NCBI GenBank assembly: GCA_030639445.1
Contig: DAOWCR010000055.1
Coordinates: 1-7,336, forward strand
DNA length: 7,336 bases
Direction: 5' to 3'
Source of the DNA: Dehalococcoidales bacterium
Lineage (GTDB): Bacteria > Chloroflexota > Dehalococcoidia > Dehalococcoidales > RBG-16-60-22
Part shown: positions 5,975 to 7,336 of the stretch, in pieces
How the letters are laid out: each line of letters begins with the position of its first letter
How positions within the stretch are numbered: position 1 is the first letter of the stretch
The notes under the pieces: generated by a model
The model's input: the letters and a program-made list of their open reading frames with translations, nothing else
Databases searched by the model: none
Told to the model about the DNA's origin: nothing
Position numbers and translations under genes: made by a program

Positions 5975-5989
5975 GGTTTAAAATAAACC
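5975..5989. promoter_or_regulatory. Perfect palindrome, possible operator or promoter region
   Basis: GGTTTA-AAA-TAAACC is a perfect 6-bp inverted repeat with a 3-bp centre. It encloses TAAAAT (5979-5984), a good -10 sequence for + strand transcription of the SWIM gene, although no good -35 stands 17-18 bp upstream. TTGACC (5964-5969) is too close to serve. The symmetry suggests a dimeric repressor site over a promoter; this is inference. Confidence 0.3.
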
Positions 5990-6042
5990 AAGTAACCCTA
6001 AAGTAGATGCTTATGTATCTCGCAAATTTAGTTCTCACGGGA

Positions 6043-6077
6043 AAGAAGCACTGTGCCTCGTAAAGCCAGTGCTTCTT
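6043..6077 (+). promoter_or_regulatory. 11-bp leader hairpin before the SWIM gene
   Basis: AAGAAGCACTG (6043-6053) and CAGTGCTTCTT (6067-6077) are perfect complements with a 13-nt loop, in which GC/GC could pair further. The stem ends 6 nt before the strong SD AAGGAGGG (6084-6091). There is no U tract, so it is more likely a 5'-UTR structure affecting translation or mRNA stability than a terminator. Confidence 0.4.
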
Positions 6078-6098
6078 AGGTTTAAGGAGGGAATGATT

Positions 6099-6362
6099 AT
6101 GCAGTCCAGCCTGATTGGCAAAATCGAAAAAGCCAACCGCTATGCCCAGGAGAGAGACCGTATCACCTTCTCCGAACTGGAAGTGAAATTCCGTGGTGAG
6201 AATGACAACTATAATACCGGCTACAAAGACGGCAAGTGGTACTGCTCCTGCCACTTCTTCGCCAGCTGGGGTCTGTGTAGCCATACCATGGCACTGCAAA
6301 AAATCCTGGAGAACATGCTTCCCTCGGAGGCACTAACCACACATTACGAGACTGCCCGCTGA
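6099..6362 (+). CDS. Small SWIM zinc-finger protein, function unknown
   Basis: An 87-residue protein that carries one recognisable motif, WYCSCHFFASWGLCSH. C49, C51, C60 and H62 give CxCx8CxH, the SWIM zinc-finger pattern, followed by a short helix (HTMALQKILENML). The N-terminal half (EKANRYAQERDRITFSELEVKFRG, then NYNTGYKDGKWYC) looks like the usual beta strands leading into a SWIM finger. SWIM domains bind DNA or protein and usually sit in larger proteins (SWI2/SNF2 ATPases, MuDR transposases, Sws1-type recombination factors); here it stands alone. I start at ATG 6099, 7 nt after AAGGAGGG. ATG 6093 is only 1 nt from the SD, and GTG 6069 lies within the leader hairpin. It is 64 bp upstream of pyrF in the same direction. 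No enzymatic domain is visible and the role is unknown. Confidence 0.8.
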   Translation: MQSSLIGKIEKANRYAQERDRITFSELEVKFRGENDNYNTGYKDGKWYCSCHFFASWGLCSHTMALQKILENMLPSEALTTHYETAR

Positions 6363-6414
6363 ACACCGCTAACCGCCCCCGATATACTCCATCCGCCTGT
6401 CTCAGTTCAGCCTT

Positions 6415-6429
6415 GAGGAGGACGAGACG
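6415..6429 (+). promoter_or_regulatory. Ribosome binding site that places the pyrF start at ACG
   Basis: GAGGAGG (6415-6421) is a near-perfect anti-16S match, followed by a 5-nt spacer and ACG (6427-6429). No other start candidate in the pyrF frame between 6373 and 6507 has an SD. In a neighbouring frame the same region gives only a short out-of-frame TTG (6413) upstream of the SD, which does not fit. Confidence 0.6.
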
Positions 6430-7248
6430 GACTTCACCGCAAAGCTGACGAAAGCCGCTCAAAAAAATAAGAGCTTACTCTGCATTGGGCTTGACTCCGA
6501 CCCGGAGATGATGCCGGACCAGGTAAGCGTTTTCGAGTTCAACCGGGCCATCATTGAGGCTACCGCCGACCTCGTCTGCGCCTACAAGCTCAACTTTGCC
6601 TTCTACGAAGCCCTAGAAGACGAGGGGTTTGATATCCTGAAGCGCACGGTGAAGCATATTCCAGATGATATACCGGTAATCGGCGATGCCAAGCGGGGTG
6701 ACATCGGCAATACGGCCAGGGCTTATGCCAGGTCAATCTTTACCAACTTCAACTTCGATGCGGCGACGGTGAATCCCTACCTCGGCTTTGATTCCGTAGA
6801 GCCTTTTATCCAGTACCGGGACCGGGGGGTATTTATTCTATGCCGGACCTCAAACGCCGGCGCCGTTGATTTCCAGGCCCTCCGTACCGAACTGGAGGGC
6901 AGCTCCCGCCCCCTGTTCGAAATCGTCGCCCTTAAAGCCAGCCAGTGGAACACCCACGGCAACATCGGGCTGGTGGTCGGCGCTACCTACCCCCAAGAGC
7001 TGAAGCTCATCCGGACCAACCACCCTGACATGCTCCTCCTGATACCCGGCATCGGCGCCCAGGGTGGAGACCTGGCGGCAACCGTCCGTTGCGGAGTTGA
7101 CGCCCGTGGCGAGAAAGCTATCATCAACTCCTCAAGACAGATTATCTATGCCTCGCGGGGCAAGGACTTTGCCCAAGCCGCCCGCCGCGCCGCCGCCGAG
7201 CTGCGGGACCAGATTAACCGCCATTTGGCAACCCGCCGCCCGGGATAA
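6427..7248 (+). CDS. pyrF: PyrF, orotidine 5'-phosphate decarboxylase (long-form type), apparent ACG start
   Basis: Decarboxylates OMP to UMP, the last step of de novo pyrimidine synthesis. From ACG 6427 the protein is 273 residues, usual for the longer PyrF subgroup. It shows LLCIGLDSDP (17-26) with substrate-binding Asp23, AYKLNFAFYE (52-61), catalytic DAKRGDIGNTARAYA (87-101, Lys89), VNPYLGFDSVEPF (115-127), CRTSNAGA (139-146), VVGATYP (183-189), PGIGAQGGD (207-215) and NSSRQIIYAS (234-243). The first ATG in frame (6508) would remove the GLD strand, which is essential. The frame is open from 6373 with no ATG, GTG or TTG before 6508. ACG at 6427 has GAGGAGG (6415-6421) 5 nt upstream and yields MDFTAKLTKAAQKNKSLLC, a natural PyrF start. 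Either ACG is used, or an ATG was mutated or misread. CTG 6397 lacks an SD. The product is certain, the start less so. Confidence 0.9.
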   Translation, partial: TDFTAKLTKAAQKNKSLLCIGLDSDPEMMPDQVSVFEFNRAIIEATADLVCAYKLNFAFYEALEDEGFDILKRTVKHIPDDIPVIGDAKRGDIGNTARAYARSIFTNFNFDAATVNPYLGFDSVEPFIQYRDRGVFILCRTSNAGAVDFQALRTELEGSSRPLFEIVALKASQWNTHGNIGLVVGATYPQELKLIRTNHPDMLLLIPGIGAQGGDLAATVRCGVDARGEKAIINSSRQIIYASRGKDFAQAARRAAAELRDQINRHLATRRPG

Positions 7249-7260
7249 AAACAATGCTAG

Positions 7261-7281
7261 AAGAGAGGCAACACCTCTCTT
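7261..7281 (+). terminator. Hairpin after pyrF, weak terminator candidate
   Basis: AAGAGAGG (7261-7268) and CCTCTCTT (7274-7281) form an 8-bp stem with a CAACA loop, 12 bp after the pyrF stop. The 3' flank has only TT immediately, then TTTT about 8 nt later, so intrinsic termination would be partial. Confidence 0.4.
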
Positions 7282-7320
7282 AAACCATCTTTTAGTCTCT
7301 CTTCTGCCGAGGCAGCCAGC

Positions 7321-7336
7321 ATGGTTATGGAAATAA
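7321..7336 (+). CDS. Possible start of the next gene (cut by window edge)
   Basis: ATG GTT ATG GAA ATA is open to the window end, with GAGG (7309-7312) 8 nt upstream of the first ATG. Five codons cannot be identified, and this may be chance. Confidence 0.2.

Noticed and set aside
5964..5984. TTGACC / TAAAAT as a promoter pair
   Set aside because: The spacing is 9 bp, far too short for a sigma70 promoter.
6069..6098. GTG 6069 or ATG 6093 as start of the SWIM gene
   Set aside because: GTG 6069 is inside the right arm of the leader hairpin and precedes the strong SD; ATG 6093 is only 1 nt from that SD. ATG 6099 has normal spacing.
5961..6299. 112-codon minus-strand frame through the leader and SWIM gene
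   Set aside because: It is opposite the conserved CxC...CxH region and runs through the hairpin leader; no RBS.

Overview
The window reads as a stretch of bacterial chromosome that is GC-rich by eye and densely packed with ordinary housekeeping genes. I see no phage, transposase, CRISPR or plasmid genes. The gene content would fit a member of the Chloroflexota, perhaps Dehalococcoidia. The points in favour are a long-form PyrF of the DxKRGDIG type, an adjacent nadB-nadC pair, small FmdB and SWIM-type zinc proteins, and GC-rich intergenic hairpin repeats. This placement is inference from general character; no sequence search was done.

Layout. Positions 1-35 are the 3' end of a tRNA, probably tRNA-Ser with an encoded CCA. 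On the + strand follow miaB (94-1347, tRNA methylthiolation) and yajC (1357-1722, Sec translocase accessory), almost touching. A 183-bp spacer carries two strong hairpins, one of them a dispersed repeat, and then a leader with three complementary hexamers that could form alternative hairpins. Next come nadB (1906-3450) and nadC (3470-4348), the first and third steps of de novo NAD synthesis from aspartate; the middle enzyme, NadA, is not here.

Convergent to these is a three-gene minus-strand operon, read fmdB-like (5703-5455), dtd (5450-4974), SAM methyltransferase (4943-4308). It has a good sigma70-type promoter at 5736-5764. All three genes use non-ATG starts, and the last overlaps the 3' end of nadC by 41 bp.

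The divergent spacer (5704-6098) holds that promoter, a 105-bp element with imperfect terminal inverted repeats (second copy of the repeat after yajC), a folded AT-rich segment, a perfect palindrome and an 11-bp hairpin. On the + strand then come an 87-residue SWIM zinc-finger protein (6099-6362) and pyrF (probably 6427-7248, OMP decarboxylase, the last step of UMP synthesis). pyrF appears to begin at an ACG codon behind a good ribosome binding site. The last 88 bases hold a small hairpin and perhaps the first codons of another gene.

The most notable points are the apparent ACG start of pyrF, the lipobox-like N-terminus of YajC, the small SWIM protein with its structured leader, the switchable pairing ahead of nadBC, and the MITE-like repeat. 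I found no clear multi-gene novel system.
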